A stretch of DNA of 64,000 nt from Mycolicibacterium rhodesiae NBB3 (GCF_000230895.2 NC_016604.1:744001-808000); one strand, 5' to 3'; positions 25,069-34,435 are shown, counted from the first letter of the stretch. The notes: generated by a model from the letters alone, not told the origin. A program made the numbers and translations.

Positions 25069-26178
25069 CTACCTCTCGACGGTCCTGGTCTCGACAGTCG
25101 GGCTGTTGTCGACGGTCGGGATGACACCTGTGGGGGCGTCATCGTCGTGGCGGTGCCGAGAGGACGTGTCGCCGGCGAACTGGCTGGACTGGTATTTGTG
25201 CGTGCCTTCGAGGTCGTCGCGGATCGCCTCTTGGGCGGCCGGCGGCAGCGTGTGCAGGATCTCGCGGACGCGGGCCTGGCGGCGGCCCACGGCCTGACGT
25301 TCGGGCATACCCGGGGTCGCCTGGATCTGCGGCGGCACACCCTCGATCTCCTCGACACCACCATCGTGGTGGCCGGCGTCCATCATGGCCTGCTCTTCGG
25401 CCATCGTGGACTCGTCCTTCTCCTCGCTCATACCGATCGGGCCGATTCGGCGACCGTTGAGGAACTGGCGCACCACCGGCTCGTCGCTGGTCAGCAGCAC
25501 CTCGCGGGGACCGAACATCACCAGGTGCTTGCGGAAGAGCATGCCCATGTTGTCCGGCACGGTCCGCGCGATGTTGATGTTGTGCGTGACGATCAGGATC
25601 GTGCAGTCGATCTGAGCGTTGATGTCGATGAGCAGCTGGGAAAGGTAGGCGGTACGAACCGGGTCCAGACCGGAGTCCGGCTCGTCGCAGAGGATGATCT
25701 GCGGGTCGAGCACCAGCGAGCGGGCCAGGCCGGCACGCTTGCGCATACCGCCGGAGATCTCGCCGGGGAACTTGTTCTCGTCACCGCCCAGACCCACGAG
25801 GTCGAGCTTCTCCATGACGATGTTGCGGATCTCGCTTTCCTTCTTCTTGGTGTGCTCACGCAAGGGGAAAGCGGTGTTGTCGTAGAGGCTCATCGAGCCG
25901 AACAGCGCACCGTCCTGGAACATGACGCCGAACAGCGTGCGGATCTCGTAGAGCTCCTTGGCCGTGCATTCGATGATGTTCGTGCCGTCGACGATGATCT
26001 TGCCGCGCTCGGGACGCAGCAGGCCGATCAGCGACTTCAGGAACACCGACTTACCGGTACCCGACGGGCCCAGCAGCACGCTCACCTCGCCGGCCGGGAC
26101 TTCCAGCGTGACGTCTTCCCAGATTCGCTGGGGGCCGAAGGACTTCGTCAATCCCTCAACTTGAATGCCAATGCCCAC
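25069..26178 (-). CDS. mkl: Mce transport ATPase MceG/Mkl
   Basis: ATP-binding subunit that energises Mce lipid importers such as Mce4 (cholesterol) and Mce1 (fatty acids). 369 residues. Walker A GPSGTGKS, signature SGGMRKRAGLARSL, Walker B ILCDEPDSGLDP and His-loop VTHNINIA lie in order. The C-terminal extension after about residue 255, including EEIEGVPPQIQATPGMPER and HTLPPAAQEAI, is the Mkl-specific tail. The GTG at 26176-26178 is preceded by GGAAGGA at 7-base spacing, which decides the start; the frame runs further up without signal. In M. tuberculosis this is Rv0655. The Mce permease genes are not in the window. Confidence 0.95.
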   Translation of the reverse strand: MGIGIQVEGLTKSFGPQRIWEDVTLEVPAGEVSVLLGPSGTGKSVFLKSLIGLLRPERGKIIVDGTNIIECTAKELYEIRTLFGVMFQDGALFGSMSLYDNTAFPLREHTKKKESEIRNIVMEKLDLVGLGGDENKFPGEISGGMRKRAGLARSLVLDPQIILCDEPDSGLDPVRTAYLSQLLIDINAQIDCTILIVTHNINIARTVPDNMGMLFRKHLVMFGPREVLLTSDEPVVRQFLNGRRIGPIGMSEEKDESTMAEEQAMMDAGHHDGGVEEIEGVPPQIQATPGMPERQAVGRRQARVREILHTLPPAAQEAIRDDLEGTHKYQSSQFAGDTSSRHRHDDDAPTGVIPTVDNSPTVETRTVER

Positions 26179-26236
26179 GCGCGCGATCCTTCCGCCAATG
26201 TCGCAGGCCACACGCCTCCCGCCTGTGGCTTGAGTC

Positions 26237-26242
26237 ACTGTA
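26237..26242 (-). promoter_or_regulatory. Possible -10 element for mkl
   Basis: TACAGT on the minus strand, 58 bases upstream of the mkl start. The matching -35 position is poor (CAGTGC), so this is a weak call. Between here and the rplL terminator (26243-26552) I see no coding frame or other structure. Confidence 0.35.
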
Positions 26243-26552
26243 GCGTACGGCGTTACCCAGCACTGCGGATGTGTCACGTCCGGTATCGCCCGGCGCCCGG
26301 ATCGGAATCAACTCCCACGTCAGCCAGGGGCCGAGCGTCAGACGAATCGACGGGGTACGGCGGGACCGGGGGCGCTGCTGGTCGTTTGCGACATCCGCGC
26401 GACAGCGGCCGTTTCCTGGCACCCCTGCGCAACGGCCAATAGCTAAGCGCGTCGCGGCACCGGCCATCGGCGCGACTGCGACCGATCCGACCCCGGTTTT
26501 CGGTCACGTGCGATGAATCACAATTCACTTCTCGGCTCGGTGCCGCAATGCA

Positions 26553-26587
26553 GAACCGCCCGGGACCGTGATGATCCCGGGCGGTTC
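26553..26587 (-). terminator. Hairpin terminator after rplJ-rplL
   Basis: 13-base perfect stem GAACCGCCCGGGA / TCCCGGGCGGTTC with a 9-base loop, 13 bases beyond the rplL stop. It has no T-run, which is usual for mycobacterial terminators. Confidence 0.8.
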
Positions 26588-26600
26588 GTGAGGAGCTGGA

Positions 26601-26993
26601 TTACTTGACGGTCACCGTCGCGCCAGCGGCCTCGAGCTTGCTCTTGGCCTCCTCGGCGGCTTCCTTGGCGACCTTCTCGAGCAGCGGCTTGGGAGCGCCG
26701 TCGACGAGGTCCTTGGCCTCCTTGAGGCCCAGGCCCGAGACGATCTCGCGGACCACCTTGATGACGCCGATCTTCTTGTCGCCGGCGCCCTCGAGGATGA
26801 CGTCGAACTCCGACTGCTCGTCAGCGGCCTCGGCGGGGGCACCACCGGCGGCGGGGCCTGCGGCAGCGACGGCGACCGGCGCGGCGGCGGTGACCTCGAA
26901 GGTCTCCTCGAACTTCTTGACGAACTCGGAGAGCTCGAGCAGCGTCAGTTCCTTGAACGCATCGAGCAGGTCGTCGGTGGACAGCTTGGCCAT
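26601..26993 (-). CDS. rplL: 50S ribosomal protein L7/L12
   Basis: Stalk protein that recruits translation GTPases to the 50S subunit. 130 residues. N-terminal dimerisation domain ([20 protein letters not shown]), Ala/Gly/Pro-rich hinge (about residues 35-58), then the C-terminal factor-binding domain with [20 protein letters not shown] and [19 protein letters not shown] at 26991-26993 with a purine-rich stretch upstream. Follows rplJ by 39 bases and is closed by a hairpin. Confidence 0.98.
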   Translation of the reverse strand: MAKLSTDDLLDAFKELTLLELSEFVKKFEETFEVTAAAPVAVAAAGPAAGGAPAEAADEQSEFDVILEGAGDKKIGVIKVVREIVSGLGLKEAKDLVDGAPKPLLEKVAKEAAEEAKSKLEAAGATVTVK

Positions 26994-27032
26994 GATTGGT
27001 CCTTCCTTACTTCGTGTGGGTTTGTGGTGGAT

Positions 27033-27668
27033 TTATTCGGCGGCGTCGTCGGACGGCGCCGGGCTCTCGGATGCGGCCTCGGCGGGTGCCTCGGACGCGG
27101 CTTCGGCGGGTGCCTCGGCAGCAGCCGCAGGAGCCTCCGCAGCTGCGGGTGCCTCGGCGGCCTTCTTTTCTTGCAGTGCTGCGAAGAGCCGGGCTGCCTG
27201 CGCCTGCTGCGCGGTGAACAGACCAGCGGCCTTCGACAGATTTGCCTTCATCGCACCGGCCAGTTTGGCCAGCAGCACCTCGCGCGATTCCAGGTCGGCG
27301 ATCGTCTCGACCTCGGAAACGCTCAGCGGGCGGCCGTCCATGTAGCCGCCCTTGATGACGAGGGCCTTGTTGTCCTTGGCGAACTTCTTGATCGCCTTGG
27401 CCGCGTCGACGGCTTCACCCCTGACGAACGCGATCGCGGTGGGCCCGACGAAAAGCTCATCGAGACCCTCGATGCCCGCCTCCGCCGCGGCACGCTTGAC
27501 CAGCGTGTTCTTGGCGACTGTGTAGGTGGCGGAATCACCGAGCGAGCGGCGCAGGTCTTTGAGGTTGGCAACTGTCAGCCCGCGGTACTCGGTGACGAGC
27601 GTCGCCGTCGAGTCCTTGAACTGCTCAGCGATGTCGGCAACCGCGGTGGCCTTTTCAGCCTTGGCCAT
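27033..27668 (-). CDS. rplJ: 50S ribosomal protein L10
   Basis: Anchors L7/L12 dimers on 23S rRNA. 211 residues from ATG 27666-27668, preceded by GAGGAGG; the longer frame upstream runs through the regulatory leader. RNA-binding part: [18 protein letters not shown] and [12 protein letters not shown]. The C-terminal tail beyond residue 175 is Ala/Glu/Pro-rich repeats ([16 protein letters not shown]), longer than in E. coli but typical of mycobacteria. Transcribed with rplL from a promoter at 27893-27921 and probably autoregulated through its leader. Confidence 0.97.
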   Translation of the reverse strand: MAKAEKATAVADIAEQFKDSTATLVTEYRGLTVANLKDLRRSLGDSATYTVAKNTLVKRAAAEAGIEGLDELFVGPTAIAFVRGEAVDAAKAIKKFAKDNKALVIKGGYMDGRPLSVSEVETIADLESREVLLAKLAGAMKANLSKAAGLFTAQQAQAARLFAALQEKKAAEAPAAAEAPAAAAEAPAEAASEAPAEAASESPAPSDDAAE

Positions 27669-27886
27669 GCATGCCTCCTCGTAGATGGGGACCGTGTGGC
27701 GCCGAGGAGGGATCGGGTCTGGAAATGACGAACGCCCCGACGCAGACAGGTCGGGGCGCGCAACAGCGATAGCCTCGTCCTCCTGCGTGGGCCGCCGGGT
27801 CCCTGATGAGCCGCTTGCGCGAAGAACAACAGGCACGTCCGGACCTTCAACCGATTTCTCGGTGACCAACGGTCTTCGGTAGAACG
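27669..27886 (-). ncRNA. Ribosomal protein L10 leader (autoregulatory 5' UTR)
   Basis: About 218 bases between the predicted start site and rplJ. The 5' part reads CCGAAGACCGTTGGTCACC, then a small hairpin (ACCGA-TTTC-TCGGT on the plus strand near 27850-27863). The 3' part has a GC-rich hairpin CGCCCCGAC (27733-27741) / GTCGGGGCG (27750-27758). In many bacteria L10(L12)4 binds such a leader to repress rplJL; here the hairpin may also attenuate transcription. Assignment rests on position and structure, not on a covariance search. Confidence 0.7.
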
Positions 27887-27892
27887 TCGGCA

Positions 27893-27921
27893 AGTCTAGC
27901 CGTCGCCCGCCGATCAGCCAA
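27893..27921 (-). promoter_or_regulatory. Sigma-A promoter of rplJ-rplL
   Basis: On the minus strand: -35 TTGGCT (27916-27921), 17-base spacer, -10 TAGACT (27893-27898). Good mycobacterial TTGNNN/TANNNT match at ideal spacing; start expected near 27886. Confidence 0.7.
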
Positions 27922-27936
27922 AACGAGCCGCATTAT

Positions 27937-27989
27937 GCGATTTCGGTGCGCTCGCGACCGCTGACCGGTCGTCAGCGCGCCGAAATCGC
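27937..27989. repeat. Palindromic repeat, copy 1 (end of ROK gene)
   Basis: Arms GCGATTTCGGTGCGC (27937-27951) and GCGCGCCGAAATCGC (27975-27989) pair over 15 bases with one G-T mismatch. The right arm encodes the last residues of the ROK kinase, and its stop codon lies in the loop. The left 15-mer recurs exactly at 57087-57101. It may act as a terminator between the kinase operon and rplJ. Confidence 0.7.
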
Positions 27990-28883
27990 CAGAGCCGCGG
28001 CGCCGACCAGGCCCGCGTCGCCACCGAGCTCAGCGGGCACGACGCGCAGGCCGCGGATGAAGTCCAGCCCGGCATAGGAGTCCAGCGCCTCGCGGAGAGG
28101 GTCGAACAGCAGTGCGCCCGATTTGGCGACACCACCGCCGATGACGACGAGGTCGAGGTCGCAGACCGCCCCGACCGACGCGATCATCGCGGCCACCGCC
28201 GTCGCCCCTCGCTTGAAGGCGCGCAGTGCGATGGCGTCACCCGCAGCCGCCGCGTCGGACAGTTCCTTGGCGTCGGCTCCGGCGGGCGCATCCCAACCCT
28301 GCTCTCTGGCCCACTGCGTCATCTTGGGGCCGCCCGCGATCGTCTCGACGCACCCGCGGCCACCGCAGGCGCATGGCCGGCCGCCGGGGTCGACGACGAC
28401 GTGACCGACGTGGCCCGCGTTGCCGGTGCGCCCGTCGTACGGCGCACCGTCGAACACCAGCCCGCCGCCGACTCCGGTCGACACGACCATGCCGAGCATG
28501 AACTCGGCGCCGCGGCCCGCACCGCGCCAGCGCTCCCCCATGGCCATGCAGAGCCCGTCGCCTCCCAGCCGCACCGGAGCGTCGACGATCGCTGACACGC
28601 GGTCGACGATCGGGAAGCGGTTCCACTCGACGATGTTGATCGGGCTGACGGTGCCTGCCGAGAGGTCGATGGGCCCCGCGGATGCGATTCCTACCCCGCG
28701 CACCGCACCTCCTGATCTCGAGAGTGCTTCGGTGACAAGCGATTCGATGACCACCCAGATCGCCGCGGCATCGCCGTCGGGGGTCGGCAGCTTCGCCTGG
28801 TGCACCAACGTTCCATAGTCGTCGACGAGGCCGACGGCGATCTTCGTGCCGCCGATGTCGATTGCGAGTGTGGGCCTGCCCAT
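27972..28883 (-). CDS. ROK-family sugar kinase
   Basis: Probable glucokinase or related hexose kinase, 303 residues. N-terminal ATP site IDIGGTKIAVGLVDD (residues 8-22), a second Gly-rich motif VVSTGVGGGLVFDG, and the ROK signature with zinc-binding HVGHVVVDPGGRPCACGGRGCVET (read in parts: HVGHVVVD, then CACGGRGC). The C-terminal LDLVVIGGGVAKSG closes the fold. The ATG at 28881-28883 overlaps the preceding gene's stop by one base. Its place downstream of an alpha-mannosidase suggests it may phosphorylate released mannose or glucose. Corresponds by order to Rv0650. Confidence 0.9.
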   Translation of the reverse strand: MGRPTLAIDIGGTKIAVGLVDDYGTLVHQAKLPTPDGDAAAIWVVIESLVTEALSRSGGAVRGVGIASAGPIDLSAGTVSPINIVEWNRFPIVDRVSAIVDAPVRLGGDGLCMAMGERWRGAGRGAEFMLGMVVSTGVGGGLVFDGAPYDGRTGNAGHVGHVVVDPGGRPCACGGRGCVETIAGGPKMTQWAREQGWDAPAGADAKELSDAAAAGDAIALRAFKRGATAVAAMIASVGAVCDLDLVVIGGGVAKSGALLFDPLREALDSYAGLDFIRGLRVVPAELGGDAGLVGAAALAISAR

Positions 28884-29431
28884 CAGTGCCGGTGGGTGTT
28901 GTCGGGTTGTCGCGGGTCGCCGGGATGCTCGTAGCCGGGAGCCAGCTCGACGACGGCAGCGCACCTGGCGTCCAGCCACAGCCGGAAGGTGCGACGCCGG
29001 GACGCGGCGCGCAGGTGTTCGGCAACGGCGGCGGTGTCGGCGAAACGCGCGGGGTTGCGCGACGCGTATCCGGCGACGGCGTCGGCGGTCACGTCGACGG
29101 CAGCGGTCACCTCGATGAACAGCGCCCGCGCCAGCGGGCCTCCGAGCACGGACGCCGCCACGCTGCCGATCTCGAGTCGCACGGCCATGTCCGGTAGCAG
29201 GTCGGCCTCCGACGGCGCATTGTCAGGGCTCACACGGAGTGCGATCGCCTCGGCGGCCACCACGCGTTCGGCGACGAGAAGCTGTGTGAGCCAACGCCTC
29301 AGCTGTCGTCCCTCGCTGGTGCCGGGCCGCGGTAGCGACGACGCCGAGCGTGACGCGCGTAGCCGTGCTTCGCGCGCGTCGACCTCTGCGACAAAGATCG
29401 GCGCCCCGTTGACAGTCGCCGCGACACTCAT
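28883..29431 (-). CDS. Hypothetical protein in the mannosidase-kinase operon
   Basis: 182 residues, mostly helical, not recognised with confidence. The N-terminus VNGAPIFVAEVDARE resembles the first strand and helix of SurA/PpiC-type chaperones (VNG..I...EVD.R), but there is no signal peptide and no isomerase domain. It has several Arg-rich helices (RQLRRWLTQLLVAERVVA) and a C-terminal HRH. ATG 29429-29431 overlaps the mannosidase stop by four bases; its own stop overlaps the ROK start by one. Strict coupling implies a role linked to those enzymes. It occupies the place of fabD2 (Rv0649) in M. tuberculosis. Confidence 0.75.
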   Translation of the reverse strand: MSVAATVNGAPIFVAEVDAREARLRASRSASSLPRPGTSEGRQLRRWLTQLLVAERVVAAEAIALRVSPDNAPSEADLLPDMAVRLEIGSVAASVLGGPLARALFIEVTAAVDVTADAVAGYASRNPARFADTAAVAEHLRAASRRRTFRLWLDARCAAVVELAPGYEHPGDPRQPDNTHRH

Positions 29432-32400
29432 CGGACCGTCACCTTGACCGCGGGTGAGTACAGCAGCTGCCCGGCGGCGGCCACCCGGATCAGCGCCCAC
29501 CACTCGCCGGGTGGGGCCCACACCGGGGGTGCGACGTCGAAGCTGAGTTGCGCTGTGCCGCGGGCCGTCAGTTCGACACCGGTTGCGCCGGGACCGATCC
29601 ACTCCCATGTTCCCCACGGACTGATCACGTGAGCTTCCACGGCGACGTCCGCGTACGCGTCGGTACCGACGCTGACGCTCAGCGTTGCGCGCTCACCTGC
29701 CTTGACGTCGACGGGTTCTGGTTCGGCGACGAACCGCAGCAGACTGTCGTCGGGTGGCGCAGAAACCGATACGACGCAGACATCCTCGACCACCTGGCGC
29801 CAGGACGGCGGCATCGAGACGTGGTTGCCGGTCAAAGCGAGTTCCGCCCGAACCGGATACAGACCGGATGGCACGTCTGCCGGCGCGGTGAGCACCACGC
29901 CGGTCGCCAGATGCGCGCTCGGCGGCAACATGAACGGGAGCTCGGCGGGGTCGGCCGTCCAACCGTCCGGGAGTAGGAGTCGCACGTGACCGTGTAGCAC
30001 CGTATCGCTGCAGTCGCTCACCACCGTAAGTCGCAGCTGCGCATCGGAATCGGGTTCGACCGAAATGTGCTGCGGATGTAGATGAGCGACTGCCGGTAGA
30101 CCGCCCAGCGGCGCGGGCCCGCGGTTGTGCAGCCAGTACCGCGCATACAGCGGTTGTGCGGCCTCCGCGTCGGGTGCCAGCACCGCGTGATCGGCCTCCA
30201 GGACCTGTGGCAGGTTCAGCCGGGTCAGCACCGTCGCGATCTCGAATCCGTGCAGTGAAAGGTCTTCCGACACTTGCTGAACTCGAGGTTGTTCCAGGAG
30301 GTCGACGCGGGCTGCCGCCGAGACCCGGCGTAAACCCGAGCGGATCTCCACATCGGTTGCGGTACCGGAGGTTTCGACCAGTCGCACCGCGACGCCGTCG
30401 GCCGGGTGGACATGCCGTGCGCTACCGCCCGCCAGTGGGTTACCCGCCGCTTTCAGCGCGCCGAGTTGCACGGTGCCCGCGGGTTCGATCTCCAGCAGCG
30501 ATCCCCATGGCGGCAAACCGCCTGCGGCATGGGTGTTTTCGGTGACGACCTGCGGCGGTCGGGAGAACTCGGCACTGCGGGCCGGTATGGCGGCCTGGCG
30601 CCAATCGCCCTCACCGGAGACGACCGCGTAGTCGAAGGTGTGTGTCCAGTGCTGCAGCTGAAAGTTGGATCCGTCCGGTGCGGTGCGCTTCGGCGGATCG
30701 ATCCAGGTGCCCGACGGCCAACCGGTGCACGAGCGCATCAGTGAGGTGTGCAGCGTGCCGTCCGAATCGACGGCGAATCCAGGCACCCCACGGTTGAGCA
30801 CCGCGACGGTGTGCGACTCGAACGGTTCGAGCCAGGCGGGCGCCGCCTGGTCGACGACGATCTCGAAGTCGGAGAGATCCTCGACAACGGCATCGGTTGC
30901 GGCGTCGAGCTCCGCTGCCGCGATTACGAGCACCGGGAGCGCACGGACCGCGCGCAGGTCCGCGCCGGGCACCCACTCGTCGGCCAACGATGCAGCGGCC
31001 GGTACCCAGACCCTGGCGCGGCCCGCCGACTGGAGCTGGCGCTCGAGTTCCTCGGTGTAGATCGGGCCGGCATCGGCCAAAACCGCTGCGGTGAAAGAGT
31101 TCTGATCGGGTCCACCCAGGGCGATCCGCGCGTCCGGCAGGTTGGAGTCGACATCGAGATCGCCGTACCGGGGGTGGTCGGCACCGCTGCAGGTCGCGGT
31201 CACACCGGCGCGGACCAGCGCGACCATCAGCGAGCGCACCATCGGGGTCGACGCCGACCCTGCCGGCGACACCACCTCGGCCACCGACACCGCGCGCACA
31301 CCGTCACCGATACGCACCCGCACCGCCGACGACAGTCCGAACCAGCCGTAGGCCGGGTTGTCCAACGTCCACGGGTGAGTCGCCGAGTCGACCGCCGACT
31401 CGGAGCCCTTCTCGTGCAGCAGACCGAACCCGCGCCCGATCACCGCGTCGCCGACCTCGCTGATCGGCAGTGCACCCGGCACCGGACACGGCCAGCGCAG
31501 CCGCAGCAGGCGATCGGCGCCGGTGAACTCGTCGATGGTGGTCCGGCATTCCACCCGTGCCACATCGCGCCACAGCGTCAGAATCTGCGTGTAGCGCAAC
31601 TGGTCTCGGATTCGCCCTTCGATGACCAGGCGCTCGCCGAGGGGTCCGCGGTACGCACGAACCTCGGCTGGGCCCGCCGACGAGCACACGACCGGACCCT
31701 TCGGCAGCAGATGCCACGGGCCTTCGCCCGCCTGCGGATGGGCGGGGTATTCGTCGTAGACCGCGAGCTCGTTGCCGACCTTGCCGGCGGCGATGAGCTC
31801 GCGTTCCGCCGCGACCTCGATCAACGAGACAATCCCGCCGCCGCGTTCGGGATCGGCCCGAAGGCGATAGTGACCGTTGCTGATCTCGTTGCCGTCCAAC
31901 GGCTTCCAGCCTTCGGCGGCCGTCGCCGGTGTCAAGTGATACGCCTGCCAACCCAGCGACGGGAGATCCCGCGCGAGCCAACTGACCACCCGTCCACCAT
32001 GCTCGACATGGGCGGGCAGCTCGGTCCCGTCGGAGTCGACAACGCGTACCCCCGCGCCGACGGGTTTGTCGAATTGTGCCGTCACGATGTCACTGCGTTT
32101 GTGGGCCAACGCGTTCCAGACCACGACGCCGCCGTCGACCGCGCGCGACAAGAGTGCCAGCGCGTTGTCGCGCGCCGTGGTGCCGAGTTCCCACGCGTCG
32201 CGCCAACCCGTCAGCAGATCGAGGTAGACCTGGTCGGATTCCGAGCCGGTGATCGCGTCGTGGTGCGCCCCGTAGACGAGCTGGACCCACGCCTTCCCCA
32301 ATGCGGCCTGCGGATACGTCGCGCCGCCGAGCACGCCCGCGAACACCGCGAACTTCTCCGCGTCCAGCACCGCATCCTCGGCTGCGCGATTGGCCTGCTT

Positions 32401-33606
32401 GGTGTCGATGTAAGACACGTGGCAGCCGGTGTAGATCGGATTCATGTCCCGGGTCTGCGGGGACGCGTCGGCACCACGCTCGGCGAGTTCGGCACGCACC
32501 GCTGCGAAGAACTCACTTGGCAACGCGCACAAGAACTTCGGCCAGGTATAGCGTGCGTTCCAGTCTCGGTGGATCTCGGTGACCCACTTGTTCGGCGGCG
32601 TGTAGTCCGTGCCGACCGGAAGCAACACGTTGCGCGTCAGCGCCACCTTCTTCAGCTTCGCGAACAGTTGGTACGTCGCGGTCTCGGCCTCCTCGAGCGT
32701 GGCCGCCGAGTCCATCCACCATCCCGCCGCGTAATGGGCGGGCATGTAATGCGTGAGCAATCCGCGCCCAGAGGGGGCGATCCATTCGAACTCGCTGTGA
32801 AACTGCATGCGCTCGGGGTCGCCGTCGCCGGCCATCGGACCCCACTGGTGATGTGGACCGCGCGCCCATGAGCTGGAGGTCAGTCCGGCGTCAGCGGCCA
32901 TACCGGGGAACTGCGGGTCGTGCCCGAACACGTCGAGCTGCCAGGCGGTCGCCGGATTGGCGCCGAGGATGTCGCGCTGAAAACCCATGCCGTGCACGAA
33001 ATTCCGAATAGTCGTCTCGGGACTGGTCAGGTTGGTGTTCGGTTCGTTGTACGTACCGCCCATTACCTCGACGCGGCCGTCGGCGATGAACCTGCGCAGG
33101 TCGGCGCGGTCCTCGGGGTGGGTGTCCCAGAACGGTTTGAGGTAGTCGACCTCGGCGAGCACGAACTTGTACTCGGGTTCACGCCGCGCCATCTCGAGGT
33201 GGGCTCGCACCAGATCGAAGCCGTTGGTCTGCCTGCACCTGCCGGGTGGATCCTCGGCCCACACGCTCGTATATGCCGCCTGCGTGTTCCACCACACGGG
33301 GTCGTAGTGGAAGTGGCTGATCATGTGCATCGTCCAGCCGGGCTCCGCGACGGTGAACGCGAATCCGGTGATGCTGTCGCCGGCGATGACCCGCGCGTCT
33401 CGCACCTGGCCGGGTACCGGATCGGTCACCACGACGGGTACCTCGATGCTCCCGTTGCCGGGATCGGCCTTGGCTCGACCGGTGACGCCGTCGCCCTCGA
33501 TACGCACCGTTCCGGTTCCGTCGGTGTAGGACACCCGCACCAACTGCTGCGGCGCCTGCGACGGCCCTGTGAAAAGCTGCGTCGACTCCGCGGAGATGAC
33601 GTGCAC
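29428..33606 (-). CDS. GH38-family alpha-mannosidase
   Basis: 1392-residue glycoside hydrolase of family 38, which cleaves alpha-mannosides with retention. The zinc/catalytic motif HFHYDPVWW is at residues 98-106 (His100, Asp102). The nucleophile motif WQLDVFGHDPQFPG carries Asp225. The middle helical and C-terminal beta-domains follow, with a final PxxW-rich region (VISPWGTWEW) resembling a carbohydrate-binding fold. GTG at 33604-33606. No signal peptide, so probably cytoplasmic, acting on mannose-containing oligosaccharides or recycled glycans. Matches Rv0648 by order. Operon with the EEP protein upstream (17 bases) and two genes downstream. Confidence 0.92.
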   Translation of the reverse strand: MHVISAESTQLFTGPSQAPQQLVRVSYTDGTGTVRIEGDGVTGRAKADPGNGSIEVPVVVTDPVPGQVRDARVIAGDSITGFAFTVAEPGWTMHMISHFHYDPVWWNTQAAYTSVWAEDPPGRCRQTNGFDLVRAHLEMARREPEYKFVLAEVDYLKPFWDTHPEDRADLRRFIADGRVEVMGGTYNEPNTNLTSPETTIRNFVHGMGFQRDILGANPATAWQLDVFGHDPQFPGMAADAGLTSSSWARGPHHQWGPMAGDGDPERMQFHSEFEWIAPSGRGLLTHYMPAHYAAGWWMDSAATLEEAETATYQLFAKLKKVALTRNVLLPVGTDYTPPNKWVTEIHRDWNARYTWPKFLCALPSEFFAAVRAELAERGADASPQTRDMNPIYTGCHVSYIDTKQANRAAEDAVLDAEKFAVFAGVLGGATYPQAALGKAWVQLVYGAHHDAITGSESDQVYLDLLTGWRDAWELGTTARDNALALLSRAVDGGVVVWNALAHKRSDIVTAQFDKPVGAGVRVVDSDGTELPAHVEHGGRVVSWLARDLPSLGWQAYHLTPATAAEGWKPLDGNEISNGHYRLRADPERGGGIVSLIEVAAERELIAAGKVGNELAVYDEYPAHPQAGEGPWHLLPKGPVVCSSAGPAEVRAYRGPLGERLVIEGRIRDQLRYTQILTLWRDVARVECRTTIDEFTGADRLLRLRWPCPVPGALPISEVGDAVIGRGFGLLHEKGSESAVDSATHPWTLDNPAYGWFGLSSAVRVRIGDGVRAVSVAEVVSPAGSASTPMVRSLMVALVRAGVTATCSGADHPRYGDLDVDSNLPDARIALGGPDQNSFTAAVLADAGPIYTEELERQLQSAGRARVWVPAAASLADEWVPGADLRAVRALPVLVIAAAELDAATDAVVEDLSDFEIVVDQAAPAWLEPFESHTVAVLNRGVPGFAVDSDGTLHTSLMRSCTGWPSGTWIDPPKRTAPDGSNFQLQHWTHTFDYAVVSGEGDWRQAAIPARSAEFSRPPQVVTENTHAAGGLPPWGSLLEIEPAGTVQLGALKAAGNPLAGGSARHVHPADGVAVRLVETSGTATDVEIRSGLRRVSAAARVDLLEQPRVQQVSEDLSLHGFEIATVLTRLNLPQVLEADHAVLAPDAEAAQPLYARYWLHNRGPAPLGGLPAVAHLHPQHISVEPDSDAQLRLTVVSDCSDTVLHGHVRLLLPDGWTADPAELPFMLPPSAHLATGVVLTAPADVPSGLYPVRAELALTGNHVSMPPSWRQVVEDVCVVSVSAPPDDSLLRFVAEPEPVDVKAGERATLSVSVGTDAYADVAVEAHVISPWGTWEWIGPGATGVELTARGTAQLSFDVAPPVWAPPGEWWALIRVAAAGQLLYSPAVKVTVR

Positions 33607-33623
33607 GCCAAAACCCTACGGCG

Positions 33624-34391
33624 TCAGTGCCGCGAAATGTCGACGACGAGCGCGCGGTGATCAGAGATCGGCAACTCGGGGGCGCTGCAGCTGTCGGCCC
33701 GCAGGCCGCCGTCGTCGGTCAGGATGTGGTCGAGTTGCATCTCCGGCCGGTCGGCCGGGAACGTCAGCGTTTCACCGAGCGATCGCAACCCGCTCAGCCG
33801 CCCGACTCTGGCCGGCGGCATGTTCAGATCGCCCATCAGCACATGCGGACCCGGGAAACCTCGCAGGTCGCGCATGAGTAGCCGCAATTGGCGACGGTTC
33901 CAGCCCGGTACGAACGACAGGTGGGTGTTGGCGACGGTCAGCGGGCCAACCGGGGTCTCCAGCCGCGCGACGACCGCCGCCCGCGGCTCCTCGTTGACGA
34001 CCTGCACTCGATTCGGACCGCGCAGATACATCGGAAACTTCATCGGGACCCGCGGCAGCCGCACCACTTGCCAGTCGACGGCCGGATAGCGCGACAGCAG
34101 GGCGATGCCGTAGGCGCTGGTGCCCGGCTGCTCGCGCCCCGTGGCTGCCATCCACGTCGCGCCCGGTGTGCCCGCGATGGCGGCGACGAACCGGTGGCTC
34201 GCCGCTTCCATCGCGGCTGCCGCGACGGCGGTCAGGTCGGACATCCCGGACCGGGGCTGGTCGAGGTCGACCTCCTGCAACGCCAGGACATCGGGATCGA
34301 GTTGCCGGATCGCGTCGACGAGTCGGTCCGGGTGAACCACGCCATCATGAACACTGCGTCCGTGCAGGATGTTGAAGGTAGCCATCCGCAT
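33624..34391 (-). CDS. Endonuclease/exonuclease/phosphatase (EEP) family protein
   Basis: 255-residue metal-dependent phosphodiesterase-fold protein. Motifs in order: MATFNILHG, LALQEVDLDQPRSG (metal-binding Glu), NTHLSFVPG, the catalytic MGDLNMPP, QLDHILT and SDHRALVVDI. No signal peptide or nuclease-specific region, so DNA, sugar phosphate or phospholipid substrates are all possible. ATG at 34389-34391; another ATG two codons later is an alternative. First gene of the operon leading into the alpha-mannosidase, and divergent from the nucleotidyltransferase at 34436. Confidence 0.88.
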   Translation of the reverse strand: MRMATFNILHGRSVHDGVVHPDRLVDAIRQLDPDVLALQEVDLDQPRSGMSDLTAVAAAAMEAASHRFVAAIAGTPGATWMAATGREQPGTSAYGIALLSRYPAVDWQVVRLPRVPMKFPMYLRGPNRVQVVNEEPRAAVVARLETPVGPLTVANTHLSFVPGWNRRQLRLLMRDLRGFPGPHVLMGDLNMPPARVGRLSGLRSLGETLTFPADRPEMQLDHILTDDGGLRADSCSAPELPISDHRALVVDISRH

Positions 34392-34435
34392 GGGTACTCA
34401 CATACCCGCAATCGCCTCAGCCCACCAGGAGAAAT

